This document shows, in pieces, positions 24,750 to 36,759 of a DNA stretch of 64,000 nt. The position numbers were made by a program, and so were the translations under genes. Within the stretch, counting starts at the first letter, position 1; each line of letters starts with the position of its first letter. The stretch is from NCBI GenBank assembly GCA_030435675.1, contig CM059625.1, positions 5,580,001-5,644,000 of the forward strand. The letters run 5' to 3'. The notes under the pieces are model-generated. The model was not told the DNA's origin. It saw nothing but the letters and a program-made list of their open reading frames with translations, and did not search any database. The DNA is from Steinernema hermaphroditum (Eukaryota > Nematoda > Chromadorea > Rhabditida > Steinernematidae).

Positions 24750-27700
24750 ATGGGAGAGAAAAAGGATTCAACGACGACGGAGCACAGCGGTGATTTCAAG
24801 CCTAATCCTTCACCGCCGCCCAATCATGACCCGGACGGCGAATCCGAGGGACCGGCAACTAAAAAGTTCGCAGCCGACGTAGAATGCGCACCTATGTTAG
24901 TTGTTTTCTTCTGAACCTATCTCAGGCACATCCATTGCAACTTCGGGTGGGCGTAGCTTACTGTGCAGACCGTGCTGCTGTCCAAAAATATGTCTCTTCT
25001 TTTTGCACAGCTATTCTGGCCATGATACGCCTCGTTTCGTCGCACATCGCTTCCTATGATCCCTTTGTAATTTGTAAATACCAAATCACTGTTCGCATGT
25101 CGCATAACATCTCGACGCCTCCCAAAAAGGACCCGGTTAGGTCGTCCCTCTCGTAATTTCTCGAACAAACACAAGGACTCTCGGAAGATGCCGCTGTTTT
25201 GACTGCATGGTACGCCAGGAGACAGTCGACTCATCCGCCCTCTTGAAGTACCGTATTCACTACCACACATCCCCCTCCTCTAGATCAAACATGGCAAGCA
25301 AAGAAGAAATCTGCAATTCTAGGGTATCCAGCAGATCTGCTTCGAGTTCGCAGGACGAAAATAGTGACAATGGCGAAAGCTCTTCGCAAAACGGCAGTCA
25401 GTCGAAGTCGTACGTATCGAAAACTGTCCCATTGCTCATATTCTTCTATCAGGGCCTTCAACAACTTTGCCAAGCAGGAGCTCACAATGAGAGGCTACTC
25501 ACAGACGCCTTCACGCACCGCTAATGACTTCTACTTTATGCAGCTGATCGGAGAAGGAACGTTCTCTCATGTGAGTAGCGCCATTCGACTATGGCACTAA
25601 CTCTGCCCCTTAAAGGTGTTCCGTTGTCGAGAAGTGAACACTGGGAAGTCATATGCGGTCAAGGTGCTCTCCAAAACAGAAATTGTCAAACGAAGTAGAC
25701 AGAATTATGTGTCCCGCGAACGAAACATCATGGCCTTTTTGACGTATGTGCGGCACGGACATCCCTTCCTCGTTCACCTGTACTGCACGTTCCAGGATGC
25801 GGATCATTTGTGTAAGATAAATCCAATCCGGCCTGACCCATGACTTTTCATGCCAAATTGCAGTTTTCGCCATGACCTTAGCGGACAGAGGCGATCTGTA
25901 TCGTTTGTTAAAAAATGTCGGCCGATTGCCGTCGTCCGGTGCACTGTTCTACGCATCGGAAATCGTTTGCGGTCTAACCTACATGCACCAGCATAAAATT
26001 GCACACCGAGATCTCAAGCCCGAGAATGTCTTAATTGGTGGAGATGGGCACATTCTTATTTCCGATTTCGAAACGGCAAAGTTCTTCGGTGATCCGAACG
26101 GCCAACGCATAATCAACGAGGATAACGTCGACGGTATGGTCGTAATGGTTGCCAACTGCTTACTGACACGTCTGCCTTCAGATGATACTAATTTGTTGGA
26201 AGAGGCTCGTGGCCGCCAGGGTCAGCGTGCGGACCGCTCGTCGTTCGTCGGCACCGCTCAATACATTAGTCCCGAAGTGGTGCAGGGGAAGTCGTTCGGA
26301 CCCGAGTATGACTCATCGTTGCGTATGGCCAATGTGTAATTATTTAGATGCGACTACTGGGCACTCGGCGCCATAATGTGTCAAATGCTATCGGGCAGGC
26401 CGCCCTTCTACGGCGAAAACGACTACAAGACGATGGAGCGCATCATAAGGGGTCAGTATGCGATTCCTTCGATCGTCAACAGCGATGAGAAGGCGATTAT
26501 CTCGGAGTTTTTGGTAAGCTCCTTCGGCCGGATATTAACCACTCAAATCCGAAAGTGTCATCCCGGGGATCTAGTGTTGAAATCCGACGTCCGTCAGTAA
26601 CTGTTTTACATACAAAGTAGTCGAAGATTATTAAGGGCAAAACACCGAAAAAATTGCACTTTTTCAAGGACGACTTCGAGGACAGATTTCCTGTTCTAAC
26701 GTTTCGAAAGTTCACATCTAAATTTCCGTGGGAGAAAAGACATCTTGGTGTCGCCGTTATCCTGTACCTAAGAGACGAATCCGGTATTTCATGTCAAAAA
26801 GCTGTTTTCGTAAAATGAGGAAAACACAAAACAATAGTTCCACCATAGTTCATCTATTCTCCCAAAGAACATCACCCCTCCACCCATTCCCCGCACCCCC
26901 GTAAGTACTACTGTATCTCGGCGGCTCAGCAGGTGAATGCTGACACAAATCACTGTAGATTGTCGACAAAACCGAGCGTTTGGGCTCACTGGAACGTGGC
27001 GGTCACATAGCGGTCATGGAACATCCCTATTTTGCCGATGTCGACTTCGACGCGCTCCCACGACAAACTCCTCCACGGTTCGGAAGTGAACCGTGCCTCT
27101 CGTGGACAATCGCCGATCCGCCGGTCATGCAAACCGGACTCAGTAAAGAACAACTAAAGGCTCTCATTCTTGACTTCGATTTCGATCTGTACGTTCCTGA
27201 ATACAGAAAGCGGACTCTCTAACATAACACACTTTCAGTGGTGGAGGAGTGCCTTTGGAGTCGTTCCACAGTGACTCCGAAAACGAAGACGGAACCGCTG
27301 AAGGCAGTGCTCAGTCCACACAGGGTGCATCCCAGCAATCCCAAGGTGCCCAGGACCCTCCTCCCGTTCACACGGGCGACTTCAAGTTCACGGTCAACTT
27401 GAAGGATCGAGAACGCCGCCTGCAGGAACAGGCCGAGAAGCACGAGTTCCACAGCTTTGTCGACGGCGAACTGATTCTGAAGAGCGGTCGCCTCGACAAG
27501 AAGCGCAAGTATTTCGCTCGTCGACGCGAGTTTCTTCTTACCACTGGTCCTTTCATATACTACGTCGATCCCTTCGAGATGGTTTTGAAAGGAAAGATCA
27601 CTATCACTCGAGAAACCGAGGTGATCGTCCACAGCTTTAAGAAATTCACCGTGAGGATCGTAAGTTTTCTTCGTCAGCCCTTCCTTTCAACGTGTCACTT

Positions 27701-27832
27701 CAGCCCAATCGCGATTACATACTCTCCGACCCTCAACGTCGATCGACAGAGTGGCGGGCCGCTATCTACGCTGTCCGCGATCACTATTTCCCTCCTTCGG
27801 AGTCCTCCAATTCCAACAGCCCACGCTCTTGA
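24750..27832 (+). CDS. pdk-1: 3-phosphoinositide-dependent protein kinase 1 (AGC kinase + PH domain), DFG changed to DFE
   Basis: Master kinase that phosphorylates the activation loop of AKT, SGK and other AGC kinases after binding PIP3. Ten exons give 641 aa: 24750-24895, 25284-25409, 25453-25570, 25616-25811, 25864-26133, 26182-26305, 26348-26513, 26959-27188, 27239-27659, 27704-27832. Visible: glycine loop IGEGTFSHV (from 123), AVK lysine 146, HRDLKPEN (243-250), activation loop SSFVGTAQYISPEVV with the PDK1-type Ser, DYWALG, and a C-terminal PH domain (about 510-630; GELILKSGRLDKKRKYFARR). The metal-binding DFG is DFE (D263-F264-E265; GAA at 26070-26072), which is unexpected for an active kinase. 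Length fits C. elegans PDK-1 (636 aa from memory). C. elegans also has a second PDK1-like gene, W04B5.5, so orthology is open. The first exon (Ser/Thr/Pro-rich, after a TTTTCAG acceptor) is the least certain. Confidence 0.92.
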
Positions 27833-28120
27833 TCTAATAGAAGATAGTGTCCACTCGTACTCAACTTGTGTCTTTTCCCCGTCCGTTGTTCCCACTATTC
27901 CCCATGTTGTACTCTATAAATAATTCCTCCTCTAGCGACAGTTCTAGTCGCTACTTCTCAGGAACAGCCAGTGACCATCGATATCCCCCCCCCTGGCGGT
28001 GGTTCTCAGTGCTTCCATAGTCACTTGCTGTCTGTAGAATCGTCCTAATGTTGTCAATCATTGCGTTCTCCTTTGAATCAATGTTCACCGAATAGTCATC
28101 CATCTCATTTCATTTAAAGT

Positions 28121-28126
28121 AATAAA
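28121..28126 (+). terminator. Candidate polyadenylation signal for the PDK1 gene
   Basis: AATAAA, overlapping a second copy, about 290 nt after the kinase stop and before the convergent copb-1 3' end. No equally clear hexamer was seen for copb-1 on the other strand. Confidence 0.45.
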
Positions 28127-28387
28127 TAAAAATCACATAATCGTATCACAAGATATTATTATGGACAGCAGAATTTCGGTACATCCACGATTCTTTCACG
28201 TATTCATCTGTCGAGGTCCATACGACAGGCTCGCCTCGAACAATAACCAGAAATAAATAAAAAATAACGATTTTTACACGCGCATTTAACACTGCGCTGA
28301 TATCTGTTCAGAAACAGTGGGGCGCTCCTTCTGCGCGGCATTGATCTAAACAATAACTGGGTTACAAGCTGCACTTCATGTATTGAT

Positions 28388-31300
28388 TCAAACCTTATCT
28401 CCCAAGGCAAGAGCCATTCCCTGAGATTTCGCGCGAATCCTGATGTGTCCCATGATTGTGCTCTGGGCATCGCCGAACGAGGTCTTCTCAATTGAAACAT
28501 TGGCAAGAGAATCTTCACCGAAGATGGAGTGAGCGCAGAAGTTGGCAGCCATAAATCCGCAGTCACCATCGAGTGCTGCATCAGCTGTAAGCAGTTTCAT
28601 GTTGGTCTTCTTTGAAATGTGATCCAAGTATTCTCGCAAATCAGTAATGGGGGTGTTCACCGTGACCTAAACATTGTGACCATTTAGTCAAGTAAGTGTA
28701 CTTTGTACGTCACCTTATTTTCCCATTCGAATTCGGCCCACATCTGACGGAACTCATAATCAGTGCATGAACCGGGTACGATGTAATCCATAATGTCGAT
28801 ATGGATGTCTTGGAGATACACACAGTTGCGATCGGAAGTGGCTCCACGCACATCGTATGCAATCGTGGAGAAGATCACGGCATTTTCGGTTGATGCAACC
28901 TTGACCGTCGCCTTTAAAATGAAAACATAGTTAGTCATAGACAGTTAGAAGATCAAACGAACCTTGATATTCGCAAAGTCGTTGGGCGCAAGCGTAATGG
29001 GACTGGGCTTATCAACGAGCTTCAGGTCGCCTGTGGTTGAAAGCTCCAATGACACATTTTGCAGCGTGTCACCAGTTTGGTTTACGATAAGGACGTCCAA
29101 GACAATGTCATACTGGTTCACATTAACATAGGCTTCAGCATATACAGGATCAGAGAGACCAGCCAACTGAATGACCTTGGCCAATTTCGAGCTAGCAAAG
29201 TCAAACTTCTGCGACTTCTGCGACGTTCCCAACGCTTGCGAAAGTGACAGATCGAATAAATTAGTGCCCGTTAATCCCTCCATGCGAGTGCTCAACTGCG
29301 TGAAAGCGATCGTCTTGTCTGCCTATAAACAGTTCAATTATGGTTCAGGTTACACTCTATATAATGTACCTCCACAATGTTCGCTTTTCGGCTTTTACCA
29401 AAAGCATCTTCGCTTTTAGTGGAATCGCCTTTTGCCGTAAGCATTTGATCCAAGGAATCTCTACACTCAGTCATGAAAATTCCAGTGGCTTCAGGCCATT
29501 TGTCGACAATGAGACGAATGGCAGTGCTGATCCTATCGATATCGTCTTCGGTAATCTGACTTTTGCAGAGACCACTCTTGCCAAAGTGGATCACCGATGA
29601 AAGTAGGAACAACACTTCGCCAGAGAATCGATTCACCGGTTCTTGGTGTCCTAAAATTGTTGGAAATGAACAACATGCGCTGTCATAGAGCTCAATTACC
29701 AGCGTGAGCCGCAGAATAGCGAAGCAACACCTTGGTCAAAGTGGTTGCCAACGAAGCTGCAAGGAAGAAATCTCCCTCAATAAAGAAGTTGCGCAGGAGA
29801 GGTCGATCTCCCTTAACAGCCTTCGTATCAGAGACAAGAGCAGACTGTGTCGCATAAGTGCCATCGGCAGTGACTGTTGGCTTCTTTGCCTTTTCGGTTG
29901 GAACTTGAGCGCTTTCGTCAACAACAGGCTCATCGCCTTCACGTTCGCGCAACTCAGCATCAACGAGAGGTAGTGGACCAATAGCAGTCTTAATAAGGGA
30001 GAATAGTTTCACCATTCGCTCCGGAGTGTCCGAAAATTCTCCAAGCAGCCAAGTAGTGCGTCCAAAAACGTTCGCATTACAAATACTGGGAAATACTTCC
30101 TAAAACATAGCATTTTTAGTTTGTATTAAAATATGTTATCCTCACATGAAGCTGGTCAATGATTACAGAACGCAGCCCAGGCAAGCGATGGACGGCTTCT
30201 CTCAAGAAATCAAGGACATCCAAAGCGGCACTTTCAGTGCTGTCTGACAAAAATTCCATGAGGACAGGAATAATCTGTTCAGCAACATCTGGGAATTTAA
30301 TAGTGGCGCGATGCAGAGTTCGCACAAGAAGTTGTCGGTATTGGTCAGCTCCTTCGGCACCGCTATCACCGTTCGTTGATTTTCCAATTTCTTTTCGGAG
30401 CAGCATAACCATCTCATTGACGTTACGCGAAGATACAAGTTCTAACGCAAGCGTCAATGTCTTCTTGCGCACTTCATAGTCGGTTGCCGACAGGACTCTC
30501 AAAATATCCATTACCAATTCTTGCAGAACGCGCTCATTTTGCACGTTTTCTTTGAGCTCAACCAGCTTATCCAGCACAATTAGCTAAACAATCGGAAATG
30601 AATCCAACGAAAGTGAACGGGGCCTTACCTTCACATTGTTATCGGACTCCTTAACAATCAGCTCAATGTATGCTGACGCAGCCGCCTTTACGGCTGATGG
30701 GGCCGAAGTCAGAGTAACCAATGTGCCGGCGGCTTCATAACGCACAGCAGCTGACTGAGACTTGAGAAGGTTGTAGACACATCTGATAAAGCGGGCACAC
30801 TCGCTGCGGTTGCTAACGCAAACCTAAATACCAACTTGTTGACGTTTGAACTGAGTGACAATGAAACAACCTTATAGATGAGCTCAACAATGATGAGCTG
30901 GAGTATATCACAGAACGACGTGACCTGGTCAATACATCCGGACAAGTAATCCAGTGCACGAGCTTGATCAACATGGAGAAGCATCATGAACGCGTTTCTC
31001 TTGCAAGACGCATCCTGCTCGGTTTCCAAGAAATTAGAAATAAGTTCCGGAGCATCGGGAATCAAAAACTCGAAATTTTCTAAACAACAACATAAGCGTA
31101 TTGTCATAATATTTCCGAAACGCACGATAAATTGTGTAAATAGCCAGAACTGCGTTCCGTCGAACATAAGAATGACGATGCTCCAGGCAAGTACGGATTG
31201 CCGGCATAAGAGGTTCCAACAGTTCGGGTTCCTTCAGTTTGCACAAAAATCTTAGCGTAGCTCCTCTGACAAATTCATTCGGATGCTGCAAGTCCTTTCG

Positions 31301-31661
31301 GTATGCGTCGCAAACTAGGATCATTTCATGGAGAAGCTTTCCATCGGCGCTAGTCTAAAAAGAAATGGATTATAAGATGCACTACACTGAGCAAGCGCAC
31401 CTTTGGGACGACCTCCCAAAACAGCAAAAGAAGCTTCTTGATGATGTGTTCCTGGGAGGGAAGACAGAAGCGAATGACGTACATCATTAGCGTTGGTCCA
31501 ATCTTGTCGCCGTTCATAATCATAAGGATCAATTTCTTCAAAGCTTCAGTCTTCTGCTTTGTGTCACCCTTCTCGAAAAGATCCTTCAGTTTCTGCTCAC
31601 TGGGCGCTTCATAGTCGTTCGCTACGTGAATTAGGGTGTAGCACGGCTGCTCCCCTGACAT
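28388..31661 (-). CDS. copb-1: Coatomer subunit beta (beta-COP)
   Basis: Core subunit of the COPI coat that mediates Golgi-to-ER and intra-Golgi transport. Ten exons on the minus strand, in order: 31401-31661, 31126-31354, 30871-31079, 30629-30823, 30146-30583, 29700-30099, 29370-29650, 28963-29322, 28714-28911, 28388-28666, giving 949 aa against 953 in human COPB1. The N-terminal two thirds is the adaptin-type helical solenoid ([55 protein letters not shown]). The C-terminal third is the coatomer beta appendage ([51 protein letters not shown]). A CTTTCCAG acceptor sits just before the ATG. The third intron has a weak GTTGTT donor, but the joined frame matches the family. Antisense frames in this interval are shadows. 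Confidence 0.97.
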
Positions 31662-31822
31662 CTTCCCTGGAAAGCTAAAATTATTCGAAACACAGTCAAA
31701 AAAATGTTAAATTATAATATTTCTCGAACACCGATTTAAAATTAAGAACGATCCTACCAATTAACACACGACAACGAGATTTAAATATCGCACACGATCC
31801 TGCAAGAGTCGTCGTTCAGACA

Positions 31823-31972
31823 ATGTCTCATCGCATGCGTGGTGACGACGTGTCTAACGTCTGTTACGGTACACCTATGGCTCAACGTGCAATCCCTTCG
31901 CGACGAGAGCCTGCACTGAACTTGGCAACCGATGTTCAGCAGTTACCAATTCAAGAACGTGATTCTTCTTGA
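31823..31972 (+). CDS. Candidate 49-aa small ORF, divergent from copb-1
   Basis: An ATG four bases after a GTCGTTCAG acceptor-like site opens a 50-codon frame (MSHRMRGDDVSNVCYGTPMA...) ending TGA, with an AATAAA about 140 nt beyond the stop (near 32112). It runs divergently from copb-1 with about 160 bp between starts. No homology is recognised and 50 codons can arise by chance; the acceptor, ATG and AATAAA spacing are the only support. Confidence 0.25.
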   Translation: MSHRMRGDDVSNVCYGTPMAQRAIPSRREPALNLATDVQQLPIQERDSS

Positions 31973-32491
31973 AAGCACGGAAACCCTATTGACATATGCA
32001 AAAGAAAACCGAAGAGCGAGGCCGAAATGTACCGTGTCGAACTCGGACAACAAACGCAAAATTGTTCATTAAACGATTCATTTGCTCCAACAACCGCCAC
32101 TATATAAAAATAAAGCTGTCACATATGTGACCACGGTGCGCATCATCCGTCGAAACGCCATATTTGAAAATAAAGGTTAAAGGTCACAAATCACTAACGC
32201 GCAGATAAAATACGCACAAATCAAGAAAGGCAGCAACAAACGCAGATAACGCCACAGCGCGCTGTATGCGTCCTTTGAAAACGCAAAATCGAAAAGGCAG
32301 ATACATAGTGGCAGGACCCACCGACAATTCAAAACACCGCCATTTGGACCACACACCTGTTCCCGTTCGAACATCGTACCTGTCTGTAGTGAAGTTTCAG
32401 AAAAATTGAAACGAAAAACTTGATACACCGACCATCGTTTATCGAAACATACAGTAAATCACTGAAGAAAACAACACCACCAATAAGTTAA

Positions 32492-33207
32492 TCAGTCCAT
32501 GCGAGCTTTAATTGTTTTGACGTTCACTGAATCTCTTGTAATCGTGTAGATTACAGCACCCCAGCCAGAAGCAGCATCTCTCTCGAGTCCGGAGAGAAGT
32601 GACTGTGCAGTCGCCTCGAACAAATCGTCGGGACTCATATTTTCACGCCAGAACCCTGAACGCGAGAATTTATAACATTAGTTGATCTTTCCAATGTCAA
32701 ACCTTCGCAAACTCCAAGGAGGTATTCTTGTCCAGTGCCGACCGCCACAAAATCACGAGGACTGGCGATGCATCCAATAGTGTCCATTCCGCAGATGTAT
32801 GGTTTTCCCGTTTCAGTGTCGACTCCAGCAACGATAGGTTCACAGAAAAAGCTTCCAAAACGATGATGGTAGAGAAGGTTCGAAAGCATAGTGGCCGCTA
32901 CCGTCGGGCGAACATTGCGGAACTCTCGCAGTTCATAGAGTGAACGACGAAATTCCATTTTATCGACAATGGTACGGGCGTCGGAATGAAAGCCTCCTAG
33001 ACCAATGTAGACACGCTCCGCAAGTTTCTCAATCTAAAATCAATGACTGTTACAATCAAACAAACGCCTTGGTCCACATCGTACCTTGGGAACGTCGGTG
33101 GCAATTGTGGTCATTTGCTCTCCCAGGCGCAAATCGGAACCGATGCACACACATCCATCGCCCATCATGGCAAGGACGGTGCCACCACTATAGCTCATAA
33201 TCGACAT
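32492..33207 (-). CDS. pbs-3: Proteasome subunit beta type-3
   Basis: Non-catalytic beta3 subunit of the 20S proteasome core. Three exons: 33085-33207, 32703-33033, 32492-32655, joined in frame to 205 aa, the same length as human PSMB3. The start MSIMSYSGGTVLAMMGD lacks a processed N-terminal catalytic Thr, as expected for beta3. GLGGFHSDARTIVDKM, FCEPIVAGVD, GCIASPRDFVAVGTG and SGWGAVIYTITRD are family landmarks. A TATTCCACAG acceptor lies a few bases before the ATG. The gene runs in the same direction as copb-1 but the starts are 1.5 kb apart, too far for a typical operon spacing. Confidence 0.97.
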
Positions 33208-33675
33208 GATTGAAGCTGTGGAATAGGAATGTATGATTCGAATCAAATTGAAAGTGGATAAGAAACGCGATCCGCAGCGTGGTAAACGACCGAATAACTA
33301 GATAGCATGGCTAATGATAATACAAGATCAAACGGAACGCTGGTTAACTATAAAACAACAGAAACAACAACAACGATTAGCGGTAAAGAACAAACTGCTA
33401 GTGAAATAGCCACTTCGATTAAATCACCATCGTTGCCGAACGTAAGATATTTCCAATGATGAAATATTTGAATTAAACAGAATCGTCGTGGAAGGATTAT
33501 GTGCACTATTTCACAATTTGCATTATGCGGATTTTATGACGGGAAACGAAATCCTTTTCATTACATGTGGAACGAAATGCGTTGACTGTGACTTCGCAAG
33601 AAGCGAAGCTCTGAGATGCTAAGTGACTAAAGCAACGAGCTGCTCAAACAACAGGAGCATGCAAATTTCCTTAAA

Positions 33676-33850
33676 ATTAAATCCCTATATATAAACGGAG
33701 AACCGACGGTTCCGTTGGTCTGTTTGTGTGTGTGTGTTTTTCCGTGAGCACGGAGAAAACACCCACACAAAATAAGGACTCCGAAGGGAACCGAACCCGA
33801 CACCGCCCGCTTGCAAACCGAGAACGTTTGCAATGAGCCACACAGACAGT
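33676..33850 (-). mobile_element. tRNA-derived SINE-like element
   Basis: On the minus strand a tRNA-like head carries an A-box-like TGTGGCTCATTG (33831-33842) and a B-box-like GGTTCGGTTCC (33787-33797) at tRNA-like spacing, without a credible full cloverleaf. The body that follows has two near-perfect hairpins (TTTTCCGTG with CACGGAGAAAA; AACGGagAACCG with CGGTTCCGTT) and a GT-rich run at about 33720-33735. This is the usual build of a tRNA-derived SINE with Pol III promoter boxes. No other copy is visible in the window, so the family status is inferred. Confidence 0.45.
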
Positions 33851-33892
33851 TTAGGTGCTGGCGCGCTACTTCTACTATGTATCTGGCGATGC

Positions 33893-34025
33893 TACGCCCA
33901 CAGGGCTATGGTATCTCGCCGCCCGCAGGGCTACAGTTTTTTGACCCCAAAGTTCAGACCTTTCCATGAGCGCCAATCTTGCCGCCCGCAGGGCTATGGT
34001 GTCTTGCCGCCCACAGGGCTACGGG
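33893..34025 (+). repeat. 25-bp tandem repeat, four imperfect units
   Basis: Units built on CCGCCCRCAGGGCTAYGG begin near 33893, 33918, 33982 and 34007; the second is cut short and separated from the third by a 46-bp spacer. They abut the SINE-like element and may be part of the same insertion. The frame across them (33833-34078) translates to repeated RPQGY-type units, which I take as a by-product rather than a gene. Confidence 0.6.
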
Positions 34026-34079
34026 CTAACTCGAATCTAACTCGAGGCATACCCCCTCTCGCCGACTCGTCTAAATAAT

Positions 34080-35690
34080 TATCTAAACCGCTAAAATACA
34101 CTATGTTTGTGAAGTTGTGAAAACCACAACTAATCCAACCCTATTGTTTATCATCTTTACAAGTTTTGGAGAAAGTCTTGCCTATTACCCATTTCACCAA
34201 TAAAGCGATGTAAAGAGCCACGTGCACACAGTGGCGGTAGTGACAGCATGCAATGATCGTACGTTCCTTCAGTTCCAAGGCTTCGTAAATACACAGATAT
34301 GAATCGAAACTCGCTACCTCGCCCAGCCAAACGAAAATGATATCACTGTCTACTGGCTACATTTACAGATGAAAGTCTAGTGTGACCGTCTTCACGTCTA
34401 TAATGACTGTTTTCATTTGCGAAACCGTCTGCAAAGAACTGGCTGCAGTCTTCAATATTCCCTCGTGAAATAGGTGACATGTTAAACATCAACTTGGAAA
34501 GACTCAAGCGTTGTTCATACTCGTGGTGACGGTGATGTACTACTCCCGATGATCAACCCTGAAAGCAAGTACCGCAGTTTATGTTTTCAAGTCCTCGTGA
34601 GCATGAATGATACTTCAATAGTTCAGGGCTATTCGATTCTTTTTTTCGTGCGAACGCGTTTACAGCACGCTGGGCGCAACTTACGGGGTACTACTGTACA
34701 GATTCTGCGTCTCAAAATTCCAAAATTATCGAAAAAGTCCAAAATTCTTACTACACACCAGCTTGTTTTCTAAGGATGGTGGGTGCTTGAGCGGACTTTC
34801 TAGAAACGATGCTGGTAATTCGATTGTCCTCACAATGACGAATGAGCATTCTACGGTACTACCAGCTTTATCATATTCGTCGCTGTTCCGGTTAAGCTTT
34901 CCCACGCTACATACCGACTGGCGGCGTCCTCGCAACTCTACTTGACACTCGCATGGCGAATCGTTTGTTTGTAGTGACGGCAAACTCGCGCGGCAATGAT
35001 TACAAAAATATCATTGGTACCACTTTCCCATAGCCATCGTGAATCGAGTGACTGACGAGTGGATACGGTACTGATGACGGCGACGCGAGCAGCTGGTTCC
35101 ACGGCGTATCTGTCAGCGGCGCAAACATCTCCTGCCGCATTCAAACAGACTGCTTAATGCACGCATCACTTGCTAGGAAGGCACTTTCCTAGGAAAACAG
35201 TCGCAGCTTGCGCACAAAGTTCATTCGTTACGCTTTCACACCACTTGCTTAACTATATCCGGGTAATCGGATCAGCGCGTATTGTATTTGCTGTGGAGTG
35301 GGTCTATTGTATTACAGCGATTACCCAATACGCGCGAGCAAAGTTCTAATCTATCTGTCAGATGATCCCTTAGATATACATAGGCCAAATCGCGCGTGCC
35401 TCCTCCTCTACTCACTTGACTTCGTTGCGTTGATAATGTGGGCAAACAAGTATCGCTCCCTCGAGGTGACCAAATTCGCTCTCATCCACCCCACTTGTGG
35501 CCCCTCCTCCACCGACTCGTCGGCTGTTCATTGGTCTACCTCGACGTGGCCACGCCCCTACCGTCCGTTCAATTGCACAATTCAACTGGATACTTCGCAG
35601 AAACGGTAACTAGAGTCGGACTGGATTTGGACTCCGCTAGTCCCAGTTTTGCTTCGTCTTTCTCTAAGCCATCCGCTACCTAATTTCGCT
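34080..35690. promoter_or_regulatory. Gene-free interval upstream of dmd-4
   Basis: About 1.6 kb of AT-rich DNA with no supportable exon. Short frames occur on both strands with no conserved motif. By position this is the dmd-4 upstream region. A TTTCTCTAAG acceptor-like site lies about 30 nt before the start codon. Confidence 0.35.
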
Positions 35691-35696
35691 ATCCTA

Positions 35697-36671
35697 ATGA
35701 TGATACTAAACACTCCTACTGTGCATCATCCATATGCCTTTCATGGAGGCGTAGTAGATACCAGAGAAAGGAAGCCGAAATGCGCCAGATGTCGAAACCA
35801 TGGTATCGTATCGTGGCTAAAAGGTCACAAGCGTCACTGTAAATACAAGTACGTTATATTCTAATGTTTTTTTCTTAATCATACGCTTTTTTAGGAACTG
35901 CGTCTGTGAAAAATGCAATCTAATCGCGGAACGACAACGAGTCATGGCAGCGCAGGTCGCTCTTAAGAGGAAACAAGCCGCCGAAGACGCCATTGCACTT
36001 GGACTACGAGCAGTCGTCTCCGGCGAGTCCATCGACAGATTACCTCAAGGTCCAGTATTCAACTTCGGCATTGGAGAACTTCCCGATGATTGCGATGACA
36101 GTGATCAAACGTCTCAACCTGATGGTATGTGAATTTAAATTTTTGTAGTCTTTAAACGATTCGTTTTTAGAGCGTCATTCGAAAATTCTCAGTTCGCCCG
36201 AGGAGCCGACCCCAGTCCGTTCCTGCGAGGAGACCAAGGAGCCGTCCTTCAGCCATCAACGCAGATCAAGCAAAATGTCGCCAATCGAGCTGTTGATGTC
36301 ACTATTCGAAGATCAAGAGAAGTTAGTACTTGAAGTCGTGCTGGAGGGATGCAATGGCGACGTACTGGAAGCAATCGAGCACTTTGTAAGTCATTTATTC
36401 AATGTGTTCTGTCATATAGCTGTCTTTCAAGGTTCAAATTCGTCGATGCCAAAAATCGAAGCGAGAAACCTTGTCAACGACACCCAGTCCCGTTTCATCG
36501 TTGAAAGGACCTTCGGATTTTTCAATGAACAGTCTTCTGCATCGTCCCTTACCGACAATGCCGATTCCCATGGAGCAGCCGTTCTTCCACTGGAGTAACA
36601 TGCTGTTCACGGCAATGAATCCGCCTTCATCATCAGAATCCACGTCTCCATCCTCATCGTCCGTCGATTGA
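35697..36671 (+). CDS. dmd-4: DM-domain transcription factor with DMA domain (DMRTA-type)
   Basis: Nuclear DNA-binding factor; C. elegans DMD-4 sets sex-specific and pharyngeal neuron identities. Four exons: 35697-35848, 35895-36124, 36171-36385, 36432-36671, giving 278 aa. The DM zinc module is at about 25-72: [37 protein letters not shown], with the interleaved Cys/His ligands intact across an intron placed inside the domain. A CUE-like DMA domain follows at about 163-201 ([13 protein letters not shown] ... LEAIEHF), which in DMD-4 binds ubiquitin and tunes stability. The tail is Pro/Ser-rich and ends SPSSSSVD. Two adjacent ATGs begin the frame (35697 and 35700). DM plus DMA, with no other domain, points to dmd-4 rather than mab-3 or other nematode dmd genes. 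Confidence 0.93.
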
Positions 36672-36718
36672 CGGCTTCGTCGCAACATTGTATTAAATAT
36701 TTTATCGGTCGAGCTTCA

Positions 36719-36724
36719 AATAAA
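36719..36724 (+). terminator. Polyadenylation signal for dmd-4
   Basis: AATAAA 48 nt after the dmd-4 stop, in an AT-rich context followed by CA-rich sequence. This is typical nematode spacing. Confidence 0.6.
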
Positions 36725-36759
36725 TCTCCAACAACAACAGTGTCCAGCGTTTGTTTATG

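Noticed and set aside
33770..33850. A functional tRNA gene
   Set aside because: A- and B-box-like motifs are present, but acceptor and anticodon stems do not pair, so it is called a SINE-like head instead.
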